The position numbers and the translations under genes were made by a program. Shown here one piece after another: positions 57,197 to 64,000 of a DNA stretch of 64,000 nucleotides. The first letter of the stretch is position 1. Each line of letters opens with the position of its first letter. The notes under the pieces were generated by a model. The model did no database searches and was not told the origin of the DNA. It was given only the letters and a program-made list of their open reading frames with translations. Origin of the DNA: Bifidobacterium sp. (GTDB taxonomy: Bacteria; Actinomycetota; Actinomycetes; Actinomycetales; Bifidobacteriaceae); the NCBI GenBank assembly GCA_022649135.1, contig JALCNP010000009.1:32060-96059 (forward strand), in the 5' to 3' direction.

Positions 57197-58867
57197 CTAT
57201 GCCCGCAACGAGGAGAAGCCCTCCAGGGTGTGCACGATGGCCAGAAGGCGCGCATCCATCAGCTTACCGCCGATCCAGGCACCGAGGGACAGCATGGCCA
57301 CACCGTTGGCCACGCCCACCGGGGCGATCGTCCACGCCCACGCCCAGGCGTGCGTGAGCGAGAGAGCCAGAGCGGTCAGCCCCGTCGGAAGAATCAGCAG
57401 CACGGAACCGAAAAAATAGACGAACGGTATGAACGCCTGGGCGATGGCACGCCCCTGAGGACTGGAGAAGGGCTTGTCGAGCGAGGCGACGGGATACAGC
57501 AGAACAGTCGACAGAACCTCCGCCAGCCCCAGACTCGACAGGCCCGCGGCGAAGCCGGCCCCGATGAAGCACAACCCGATGAGCAGTCCCGATGTCGTGC
57601 GCCAATCCCCCGTGATGAGGAAGATCGCCACGGACAGCACGGACATGTACACCGTCATGATCCATCCGAAGACCCGGATTCTCCCCCTCCTGTCGGCACG
57701 GCACGAAAGACCCGTCATCGCCTGCATGGTAAATCCCCGTCCGTCGTAGGCGAGTCCGTTGCTTTCGACCATGTTCATGAACAGCCCCGACCAGATCAGA
57801 GCCTGCCACAGCATCCAGTGCGACCGACCGGCCTGGAGGGCGAAGATAACGACGAACACCAGCGGCATCGCCAAGGCAAGCGCCTGCCGGGGATCGCGCC
57901 GAAGATAGCTGAAAACCCGTGCGGAGACGGCCCCGGACGGCGAGTCGGGCGCCCACGCGAACGCCCCCACCCCCTTCATCTGAATCGATTTCTCGCCCTT
58001 GCCCGTGGTCAGCCGCTCATGTCTGAGACACCAGGTGGATATCAGAAAGCACAGCACACATGTGGCTGCAAGCATGAGCACGCGTAGTGCCATCACCGCC
58101 CATGCCCCGCCCATCGCATCGAAGGGAAGCTGGAACGCGGCCCCGAGAGGGGTCCACGCCATGACACGCACGAGACCCGAAAGGTCTCTCACGCTCACAT
58201 GACCTGCATCCATGGAGTTCGTGATGATGTTGGGAAGCTGGAATGCGCAGACCAGCAGCAGCGTGATGATGATGTAGAAGGCGCTTTTCCCCCGTTTCGT
58301 CGTCACCAGCGTGGTCGAGAGGGAAATGACCATCTTCGACAGACTCATCATGGTCACGACGAGCAGCGGGGAGGCAAGCACGCCGACAGCCACCATGGCG
58401 GCGCCGATATGTCGATATGCCATGGCCCACAGCATCATGGACGCCGTCCCGGCCACCGCGGGGATGCCCGACAGGCCCGCCAGAAGAAGGCCGGACTGCA
58501 GCTTCACGTCGGGGATGCCATACAGCTCGAAGCGATGCGGGTTCATCGTCGATCCCTCACCCGTCAGGGTGAGCTGAATGAAAACGACCACGATGGCAAG
58601 GAACGATCCGACAAGCACGACGGCGGTCTGCATGACAGGCACCGCCTGATCGTATGCGGCGGATTCGGCGCAGCCGACGCCCGGAACGCAGCCGGCACGC
58701 GGCAGGGAGCCTCCGATGATCCACGCCGCCGCACCGACGGCGATCACGAGGCCCACGCCCATGAGCAGCGAAATCGCATATCCGACCGACTGCCACACGG
58801 ATTTGCGCAGAGCGGCCCACGTGAGGGACCAGCGCAGCCTCACCAATGTCAACGCGGTCGCCATCAT
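57197..58867 (-). CDS. ABC transporter permease (ABC-2-like), 12-segment
   Basis: 556-residue membrane protein with about twelve hydrophobic segments, forming the channel half of an ABC exporter with the ATPase encoded immediately upstream (ATGA overlap). The N-terminal ALTLVRLRWSLTWAALRKSVWQSVGYAISLLMGVGL resembles actinobacterial two-component exporters of unknown substrate. A poorly hydrophobic middle (about 300-330) separates two six-segment halves. It stops 58 nt before the dacB start. Substrate unknown; lipid, peptide or drug are family possibilities. Confidence 0.85.
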   Translation of the reverse strand: MMATALTLVRLRWSLTWAALRKSVWQSVGYAISLLMGVGLVIAVGAAAWIIGGSLPRAGCVPGVGCAESAAYDQAVPVMQTAVVLVGSFLAIVVVFIQLTLTGEGSTMNPHRFELYGIPDVKLQSGLLLAGLSGIPAVAGTASMMLWAMAYRHIGAAMVAVGVLASPLLVVTMMSLSKMVISLSTTLVTTKRGKSAFYIIITLLLVCAFQLPNIITNSMDAGHVSVRDLSGLVRVMAWTPLGAAFQLPFDAMGGAWAVMALRVLMLAATCVLCFLISTWCLRHERLTTGKGEKSIQMKGVGAFAWAPDSPSGAVSARVFSYLRRDPRQALALAMPLVFVVIFALQAGRSHWMLWQALIWSGLFMNMVESNGLAYDGRGFTMQAMTGLSCRADRRGRIRVFGWIMTVYMSVLSVAIFLITGDWRTTSGLLIGLCFIGAGFAAGLSSLGLAEVLSTVLLYPVASLDKPFSSPQGRAIAQAFIPFVYFFGSVLLILPTGLTALALSLTHAWAWAWTIAPVGVANGVAMLSLGAWIGGKLMDARLLAIVHTLEGFSSLRA

Positions 58868-59982
58868 GCCCCCCGCCGGGAATTCACAGGTCCGGCGTTC
58901 CCCGATGCCGCGGGGTCCCCGGAGCCGTCATCCTCGGGGATGTCGGCGGCAGCCGCCCCGTGTGCGTTCGAACCGGTGCCGCGTGCCGTTGCGTCCACGA
59001 ACCGGGGGGAATCGATCGTTCCACCGTCCGGACCGTCGATCGGCGCATCCCGCCTGCGGGCGGAGGGGCCGCCGTCCGATCCTCCGTCGAGCCATCGAAG
59101 ATGCGCCGCACTGTGGCGCCCGCCGACAAGCTGCATGAAGCGGTCCTCGAGATCCTCTCCATCCGCCACCTGCGCGACGGTCCCGGCCGCACGGACCTGC
59201 CCCTCATTGATGACGGCGACGTGCGTGCACATCCTCTCCACCAGCGCCATCACATGGGAGGAGACGATGACGGTCCCTCCGGTGCCCACGTATTCGAGGA
59301 GGATGTCCTTGAGATTGGCGCTCGAGACGGGATCCACCGATTCGAAGGGCTCGTCGAGGACAAGCAGCCGCGGGCTGTGGATCATGGCCGTCGCCAGGCA
59401 TATCTTCTTGACCATTCCCGCGGAGTAGTCCACGACCATCGTGTTCGCCGCCTGCATAAGGTCGAAGGCGGAAAGAAGGTCGCGCGCCCGCTCCTGGACG
59501 CGGGCCCTCGGCATGCCCCGGAGCATGCCCGCATACAGAAGCAGCTGCATCCCGGTCAGCCTGTCGAAGATCTGATCCTGCTGGGGCATGACGCCGATCC
59601 TGCGCTTGGCAAGATTCACGTCCTGCCATACATCGCCGCCCAGCAGGCTGACCGTGCCGGAGTCGGGAACGAGCAGACCCGTGACCATGTTCAGTGTTGT
59701 GGTCTTCCCGGCTCCGTTCGGCCCGACGAGGCCATAGAACGACCCGACCGGGATGTCGAGCGAAAGCCCATTGACAGCCACCTTGCGGTCGAATCGTTTG
59801 AACAACGACCGGATCGACACCGCCGCGGCGGCATCCACAGGCACCGCCGGCACCGCGACGGCCCCTGGAGCGCCATACCCACCGGGATGCCCCGGTGATG
59901 ACGAATCCGCCTGCAGCGGATCCTCGTTCGTTCCGGACTCGCGAGAATTGCCGACGCCCCACGGCGATTGAGAAATACCCAT
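58864..59982 (-). CDS. ABC transporter ATPase
   Basis: 372 residues. N-terminal 50 residues are a Gly/Pro/Ala-rich linker; then the cassette with GPNGAGKT (87-94), Q-loop VMPQQDQIFDRLTGM, signature DYSAGMVKKI instead of LSGGQ, Walker B LLVLDEPFESVDPVS and switch His in VIVSSHVMALVE. After about residue 275 an acidic/Gly-rich tail of nearly 100 residues (RDAPIDGPDGGTIDSPRF) is of unknown role. The start ATG lies 6 nt after TAGTGT with no ribosome site, so the mRNA may be leaderless. It overlaps the permease gene by 4 nt. Confidence 0.88.
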   Translation of the reverse strand: MGISQSPWGVGNSRESGTNEDPLQADSSSPGHPGGYGAPGAVAVPAVPVDAAAAVSIRSLFKRFDRKVAVNGLSLDIPVGSFYGLVGPNGAGKTTTLNMVTGLLVPDSGTVSLLGGDVWQDVNLAKRRIGVMPQQDQIFDRLTGMQLLLYAGMLRGMPRARVQERARDLLSAFDLMQAANTMVVDYSAGMVKKICLATAMIHSPRLLVLDEPFESVDPVSSANLKDILLEYVGTGGTVIVSSHVMALVERMCTHVAVINEGQVRAAGTVAQVADGEDLEDRFMQLVGGRHSAAHLRWLDGGSDGGPSARRRDAPIDGPDGGTIDSPRFVDATARGTGSNAHGAAAADIPEDDGSGDPAASGNAGPVNSRRGA

Positions 59983-60198
59983 GGGTCCACACTAGCCGAA
60001 ACGCCCGAATATGAGGCACATCGACACCCATTGTCCCCCGTGTCGCCGTGCCCGCCCCTTCGGCGCCGCTCTCTGGAACCGCTCCCCCCACCCGGCCCGA
60101 TCGAAAGCCCTCCCCTCAGGGACGGGCGCGAAGCATCCGGCGGCGAGGACCCGCCCGCGGCCCCGATCGTTGATTCCGTCCATGCGGCGACGTGCCGC

Positions 60199-61425
60199 TC
60201 ACTGACCGTTGTGCTGGATCGGCTTCCATTCGGCCTTCGAGAAAATGGCCTGGAAGGAGATGGGGATATAGCTGAGCATGTATATCGGGAAGCTGAGCAC
60301 GTAGGCGAAGAGCTCCTTGTTCGTCGCACCGATCTGATTGCGCTCCGCAATGATGGTGAGGCCGGCGAGGGCCATCATGCTGAGCATGCTGATCACTATG
60401 CCGGACGCCCACCCGTTGATCGAGGCGAGCTGACTGGACCAGGACACGAATCCGACCATGGCGAACAGGCATCCCAGGGCGATGCGGAAGATTCCGATGA
60501 CGGTGAAGGGGCACAGGAACAGCATGAAATCGACGGCGGAGAAATCACGCTCCTGGATGGCGCGGCGAATCAGCATCGGCCCGTAGTAGCGGAACACCTG
60601 CAGAAACCCCTTGCTCCAGCGAAGTCGCTGCCTCCAGCTCTGCTTGAAGGAAACGGGCTGCTCGTCGTACAGTATGGCCGAGCCGCAGTATCCGATCCGA
60701 TCTCCATGCAGAACGGAATCCATGGTGAACTCAAGATCCTCGGTGAGAAGATGGAATTTCCAGCCTTTGTTGCGGCGCATGATCTCACTGGAGAACATGA
60801 ACCCCGTCCCGCCCACATGGCAGCTCGAGCCGAAGAGCATTCTCGAATTGTTCACGAACCGCGACTCGCGGATGAACCACAAAGCGGAGCCCGAGGAGAC
60901 CCAGTTGTCGGAAAGATTCACCGAATTGCGGTAGCTGGTGAGGATTTTGAAGCCGGCGTGGAACGCCTTGTTCATCTCCTCGATGTAATGCTCGTCAAGT
61001 CTGTTGTCGGCGTCGAAGATGAAGTAGGCGTCGTATGTGTCGACCTCGGGCGACGCGATGATCCGATCGAACAGATAGCTCAGCGCATACCCTTTTCCGA
61101 CAAGCTCCCGGTCGAATCTTTCCACGACTCGGCAACCGGCGTCACGAGCCACCTGGGCAGTGCGGTCGGTGCAGTTGTCCGCCACCAGCCAGATGTCGAC
61201 AAGCGACCTCGGATAGGTCTGGGCCCGGATGGAGTCAAGAAGATTGGTGATCACCTGCTCCTCGTTGCGCGCCGATATGAGCACGGCGTAGTGCTTGTCC
61301 ATGGGCGCCGCGGGGAAGCGCACCTGCTTGGAGAACAGCGATGCAATGATGCACACGGCCTGGTAGCCGATTCCCACAAGTCCGAGTATGTACAGGGTGA
61401 AGTCGAGAAGGGTGAGAAGAACCAT
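60199..61425 (-). CDS. Membrane GT2-family glycosyltransferase
   Basis: 408 residues. An N-terminal membrane segment, then a GT-A catalytic domain: YAVLISARNEEQVITNLLDSI, VADNCTDRTAQVA (VADN, about 81-84), FIFDADNRLD (DxD), and TEDLEF plus QRLRWSKGFLQ (the Q-x-x-R-W acceptor/product motif of processive synthases). Three to four membrane segments follow. The layout matches cellulose/hyaluronan-synthase-like or Ica-type enzymes making a surface polysaccharide or glycolipid. ATG 61425 with AGGTGG upstream overlaps the TGA of the AI-2E gene by one base; a GTG at 61434 is possible. Confidence 0.88.
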   Translation of the reverse strand: MVLLTLLDFTLYILGLVGIGYQAVCIIASLFSKQVRFPAAPMDKHYAVLISARNEEQVITNLLDSIRAQTYPRSLVDIWLVADNCTDRTAQVARDAGCRVVERFDRELVGKGYALSYLFDRIIASPEVDTYDAYFIFDADNRLDEHYIEEMNKAFHAGFKILTSYRNSVNLSDNWVSSGSALWFIRESRFVNNSRMLFGSSCHVGGTGFMFSSEIMRRNKGWKFHLLTEDLEFTMDSVLHGDRIGYCGSAILYDEQPVSFKQSWRQRLRWSKGFLQVFRYYGPMLIRRAIQERDFSAVDFMLFLCPFTVIGIFRIALGCLFAMVGFVSWSSQLASINGWASGIVISMLSMMALAGLTIIAERNQIGATNKELFAYVLSFPIYMLSYIPISFQAIFSKAEWKPIQHNGQ

Positions 61426-63011
61426 CAGCGCCACCTGCTTCGGGGATTCACGTCGATGTCTTCCGCGGTCTCGCCACGTCCCGGGGAGCGTCGGGCCCCG
61501 GCTCCCCCGGAGTCGTCGCGCCGCGAACCCGGCGTCTCTGATCCGCTCATGCCCGGTGTCCCCTCGCCCTTGTCCTGCACGCTTCCATCATCATTGCTCC
61601 TCTCCTTGCGATGCCTGTCGCCGCCGGACTTCAACGGCTTCCCTCCGCGCGCGGGGCCCGCGCCATGGGGCAGCATCCCCTGGGGAATCGCCACGGTCTG
61701 GGAGTCGTCCGCATCCGGATTCTCCAATCCCGTGTATATCTCATCCTGCAGCCTGCGTATTTCGTCATTCAGCGGAACCCTGGCGGTGGATCCCTGAGCG
61801 GCGCGGGGTATGCGCTTGCTGACGGGCCGTATGACATGCTCGCTGAACGCCTCGGCACCTTCGACGACCTTGGACTTCTTCACGGGGACGGGATCGGACA
61901 TCAACGGGGAGTCCACCAGATCATAGCGCTTGGTATACACCTTGAAAATGGCCTGAAGACTTGCCGTGACCGGCAGGGCGAGGAACGCGCCCAGCGCGCC
62001 GAACACGGCGCCGAGCACCAGAACGGCCAGGAAGGCCACCGCCGGGTTGAGGTCCATCGTGCGTTGTGAAATTTTCGGGGACAGTATGAGATTTTCGATC
62101 TGCTGATAGACGATGATGTAGATCAGCAGGATGAAAGCGGATGTCAAGCCGTTCGACCCCCATGCGAACAGAATGGGCAGGGCCCCGCCGATGTAGGTGC
62201 CGACGGTGGGAATGAACTGCGAGGTGATGCCGGAGAACAAAGCCAGCGGAAGCCAGTACGGGACGTGGATGACCTCCAGGAAGGCCGCCATGCAGAACGC
62301 GCTGAATGCGGCGAGAATGGTGCGGGAGAACAGGAAGCCGGAGATCTGGTCCTGGACGACGGTCCACGCGAGAAGGAACCGCCGCTGCGTCTGGGGGCCC
62401 AGCCACTGGCACAGGCTCCGCCTCATCCGCGGCCCCGCGGCGGACACGTAATAGGCGACCATCAGAACGGTGAGCAGATTCAGCAGAACGCTGAAGATCC
62501 CAACCGTCGTCGTCAGCGCGCGTCCCGCGAAATCCGTCACCCATGACGACTGCACGTTCTTGAAGATCTCGTTGCCCAGGTTCTGTATCTCCGGCAGCCT
62601 GAAGGACGTGTGCTGGGAGACGACGGCGGCCATCTGCCGGTACAGGTCGGGAAGGCCCTTGACCATGGACACCATCTGCTGGGCGAACATGTTGCCGAAT
62701 AGAGCCAGAAGGGCCGCCGCGATGACCAGCAGCCCGATGAGGCTGAACGCGGAGGCGACCCCGCGCCTCCACCCGTGCCGCACCAGCCGGATGACCAGGG
62801 GCTCTATGGCAAGGGCGATGAAGACCGCAATGACGACATCAAGGACGATGAACGAGATGTCGGAAAACGACCGCCAGACGAACACGGAGACGAAGACGGC
62901 GATCGCCGCGTAGAGAAGCGCGCGACCCCACCAATCCGGCGGTCTGCGGGAGTCCCCCTTCGCCGGAAAAACCGACGCCAAGTCAATCTTCTGATCGTCA
63001 CGTTCGCTCAT
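61425..63011 (-). CDS. AI-2E family transporter / PerM-like membrane protein
   Basis: 528 residues. Seven to eight membrane segments in residues 30-370, with VLDVVIAVFIALAIEPLVIRL, FLFSRTILAAFSAFCM and FIPTVGTYIGGALPI plus DLNPAVAFLAVLVLGAVFGALGAFLALPV typical of the AI-2E_transport family. The last 150 residues are hydrophilic and disordered (Gly, Ser, Arg, Asp). Family members include an exporter of autoinducer-2 and Na+/H+ antiporters, so the substrate is open. Start ATG 63011 lies 7 nt after TAGAAT, with no ribosome site; ATG 63020 overlaps that -10 and is rejected. Confidence 0.87.
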   Translation of the reverse strand: MSERDDQKIDLASVFPAKGDSRRPPDWWGRALLYAAIAVFVSVFVWRSFSDISFIVLDVVIAVFIALAIEPLVIRLVRHGWRRGVASAFSLIGLLVIAAALLALFGNMFAQQMVSMVKGLPDLYRQMAAVVSQHTSFRLPEIQNLGNEIFKNVQSSWVTDFAGRALTTTVGIFSVLLNLLTVLMVAYYVSAAGPRMRRSLCQWLGPQTQRRFLLAWTVVQDQISGFLFSRTILAAFSAFCMAAFLEVIHVPYWLPLALFSGITSQFIPTVGTYIGGALPILFAWGSNGLTSAFILLIYIIVYQQIENLILSPKISQRTMDLNPAVAFLAVLVLGAVFGALGAFLALPVTASLQAIFKVYTKRYDLVDSPLMSDPVPVKKSKVVEGAEAFSEHVIRPVSKRIPRAAQGSTARVPLNDEIRRLQDEIYTGLENPDADDSQTVAIPQGMLPHGAGPARGGKPLKSGGDRHRKERSNDDGSVQDKGEGTPGMSGSETPGSRRDDSGGAGARRSPGRGETAEDIDVNPRSRWR

Positions 63012-63018
63012 GGCCCCC

Positions 63019-63056
63019 ATTCTACATATGCCCCTGTAGGCCAGAACGCTTATTCT
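63019..63056. promoter_or_regulatory. Two divergent -10 elements in a 51-nt gap
   Basis: Reverse-strand TAGAAT (63019-63024) lies 7 nt before the AI-2E start at 63011. Forward TATTCT (63051-63056) lies 6 nt before the GT2 start at 63063. The gap is too short for leaders with ribosome sites, so both genes appear to be leaderless and their -35 regions must overlap each other. Confidence 0.5.
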
Positions 63057-63062
63057 AGAAGC

Positions 63063-63956
63063 ATGCTGAACGTATCGATTGTCATTCCCGCATGGAATGA
63101 GCAGGAGCGAATCGCCGATTGCCTAAGCAATGCGACGCTGCAGACAGTGACCCCGCACGAGGTGCTTGTGGTGGATAACCGCTCCACCGACGGGACGGCG
63201 GACGTGGTCAGACGGTTCATCGCGGAGCACCCCCACGCACCGGTCAGGCTGCTCCACCAAGACGCACGACAAGGGCTCATACCCACGCGCAACTATGGGC
63301 TCAACCATGCGACCGGCGACGTTCTGGGCCGAATCGACGCGGACTGCATGCTCCGCCCCAATTGGGTCGAGGTGGTGGGAACGATCTTCACGGAGGACAG
63401 CGACGCCATGGGAGCGACGGGGCCGGTCGTCTATTACGACATGCCAGCCAAGCACGTGAGCCTGCGGGGGGACGACAAGGTCCGGCGGTTCTCCTATCGG
63501 GCCGACGGGGGCGAGGTTCTGCTTTTCGGGTCGAACATGGCGCTGCGGGCGACGGCCTGGCGCCAGATCGCGGACAAGGTCTGCCTCGACGAGAAGGACG
63601 TCATGCATGAGGACATCGACATCTCGCTGCACATGCTGGGGGCCGACCTCAAAACCGTGTATTCGGATTGCATGGTGTGCGGGGTCTCCGCCCGCAGGAT
63701 GGACACCTCATTCGCCTCGTTCCGGGCCTACATGAAGCGCTTCAAGAACACCTTCGACGCCCATCCGCAGCATTGGCGCACGCACAAGCCAGAGCACATG
63801 CTCTACGCCCTTTATCCGGCCCTGAGGGCGTTCTATCCCGTCTATCAGCGGTATCTCAACTCGGCGGACATCAACCCCGCCGAACGCATCTGGCTCAAGG
63901 AGCAGTTCGATCTCATGAAGAGGACGGGCGGCGACAAGCCCCTCGGCAACGACTAG
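63063..63956 (+). CDS. GT2-family glycosyltransferase
   Basis: 297 residues, GT-A fold, no membrane segment. VSIVIPAWNEQERIADCL opens the nucleotide-sugar domain; VVDNRSTDGTADVVRRF, then GRIDADCMLRPNWVE (DxD) and HEDIDISLHM follow. The sequence resembles prokaryotic GT2 enzymes used in glycolipid or surface polysaccharide synthesis; donor and acceptor are unknown. ATG 63063 is 6 nt after TATTCT and no ribosome site exists, so translation is probably leaderless. It is divergent from the AI-2E gene. No gene is seen after its stop to the window end. Confidence 0.88.
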   Translation: MLNVSIVIPAWNEQERIADCLSNATLQTVTPHEVLVVDNRSTDGTADVVRRFIAEHPHAPVRLLHQDARQGLIPTRNYGLNHATGDVLGRIDADCMLRPNWVEVVGTIFTEDSDAMGATGPVVYYDMPAKHVSLRGDDKVRRFSYRADGGEVLLFGSNMALRATAWRQIADKVCLDEKDVMHEDIDISLHMLGADLKTVYSDCMVCGVSARRMDTSFASFRAYMKRFKNTFDAHPQHWRTHKPEHMLYALYPALRAFYPVYQRYLNSADINPAERIWLKEQFDLMKRTGGDKPLGND

Positions 63957-64000
63957 CGGCAGAGGACGGGTGTGAGAGGGGGCCGGAGCGATGTGATCAT

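Overview
The window looks like a chromosomal segment of a high-GC Gram-positive bacterium of the family Bifidobacteriaceae, probably Bifidobacterium. This is inferred from gene content: the tilS-hpt-ftsH block, xylose isomerase and xylulokinase feeding what would be the bifid shunt, several arabinoxylan glycosidases under ROK, LacI and AraC regulators, ettA beside a TesB-type thioesterase, and strong GGAGG-type ribosome binding sites. No species can be named from sequence alone. Apart from one AT-richer patch (about 20150-23870), base composition is uniformly GC-rich.

Layout. 1-3271: branched-chain amino-acid ABC transporter (binding protein, LivH, LivM cut by the window edge). 3287-6034: translation genes prmC, prfA, rpmE and a CAU-anticodon tRNA. 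6238-11004: an arabinofuranoside module (AraC regulator, GPH-family symporter, GH127 beta-L-arabinofuranosidase); the symporter carries an in-frame TAG where the family has a conserved Trp. 11108-11842: a solitary YkoE-type ECF S component. 12130-29990: a xylan/xylose utilisation region with a ROK XylR-like repressor, xylB, two esterases, three GH43 enzymes, a three-gene sugar ABC transporter, a LacI regulator and xylA. 30062-38531: accessory redox and transport genes (FMN reductase plus luciferase-like monooxygenase pair, two MFS permeases, an ATP-grasp-like protein, an NAD(P)H quinone reductase-like flavoprotein, an acetoin-reductase-type SDR). 38632-50215: a beta-lactamase-fold protein, a SWIM/SNF2 helicase, MsrAB, a DEAD-box helicase, glutathione peroxidase, EttA and thioesterase II. 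50370-57138: core block DUF3180 - FolK-like remnant - ftsH - hpt - tilS - dacB. 57197-63956: a two-gene ABC exporter, two GT2 glycosyltransferases and an AI-2E-family membrane protein.

How it works together. Acetylated and arabinosylated xylo-oligosaccharides would enter through the ABC transporter (20152-23478). The SASA-type and type-B esterases would deacylate them, the GH43 enzymes would trim them to xylose and arabinose, and XylA and XylB would convert xylose to xylulose 5-phosphate. I see three related 21-bp imperfect palindromes: in the xylR-xylB gap, over the -35 of xylA, and over the -35 of the ABC operon. They would tie the whole region to the ROK repressor. A second motif family (ACGAAA-type palindromes) flanks the LacI gene and the same ABC operon, suggesting dual control.

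The observations most worth checking are the nonsense codon in the GPH symporter, the XylR/LacI double-controlled promoter region (23479-23869), a set of apparently leaderless genes with a -10 hexamer 6-7 nt before the start codon, an FMN reductase with a long unassigned C-terminal extension, and a degenerate FolK-like gene where an intact folate cluster might be expected. No unmistakably new defence or mobile system was found.
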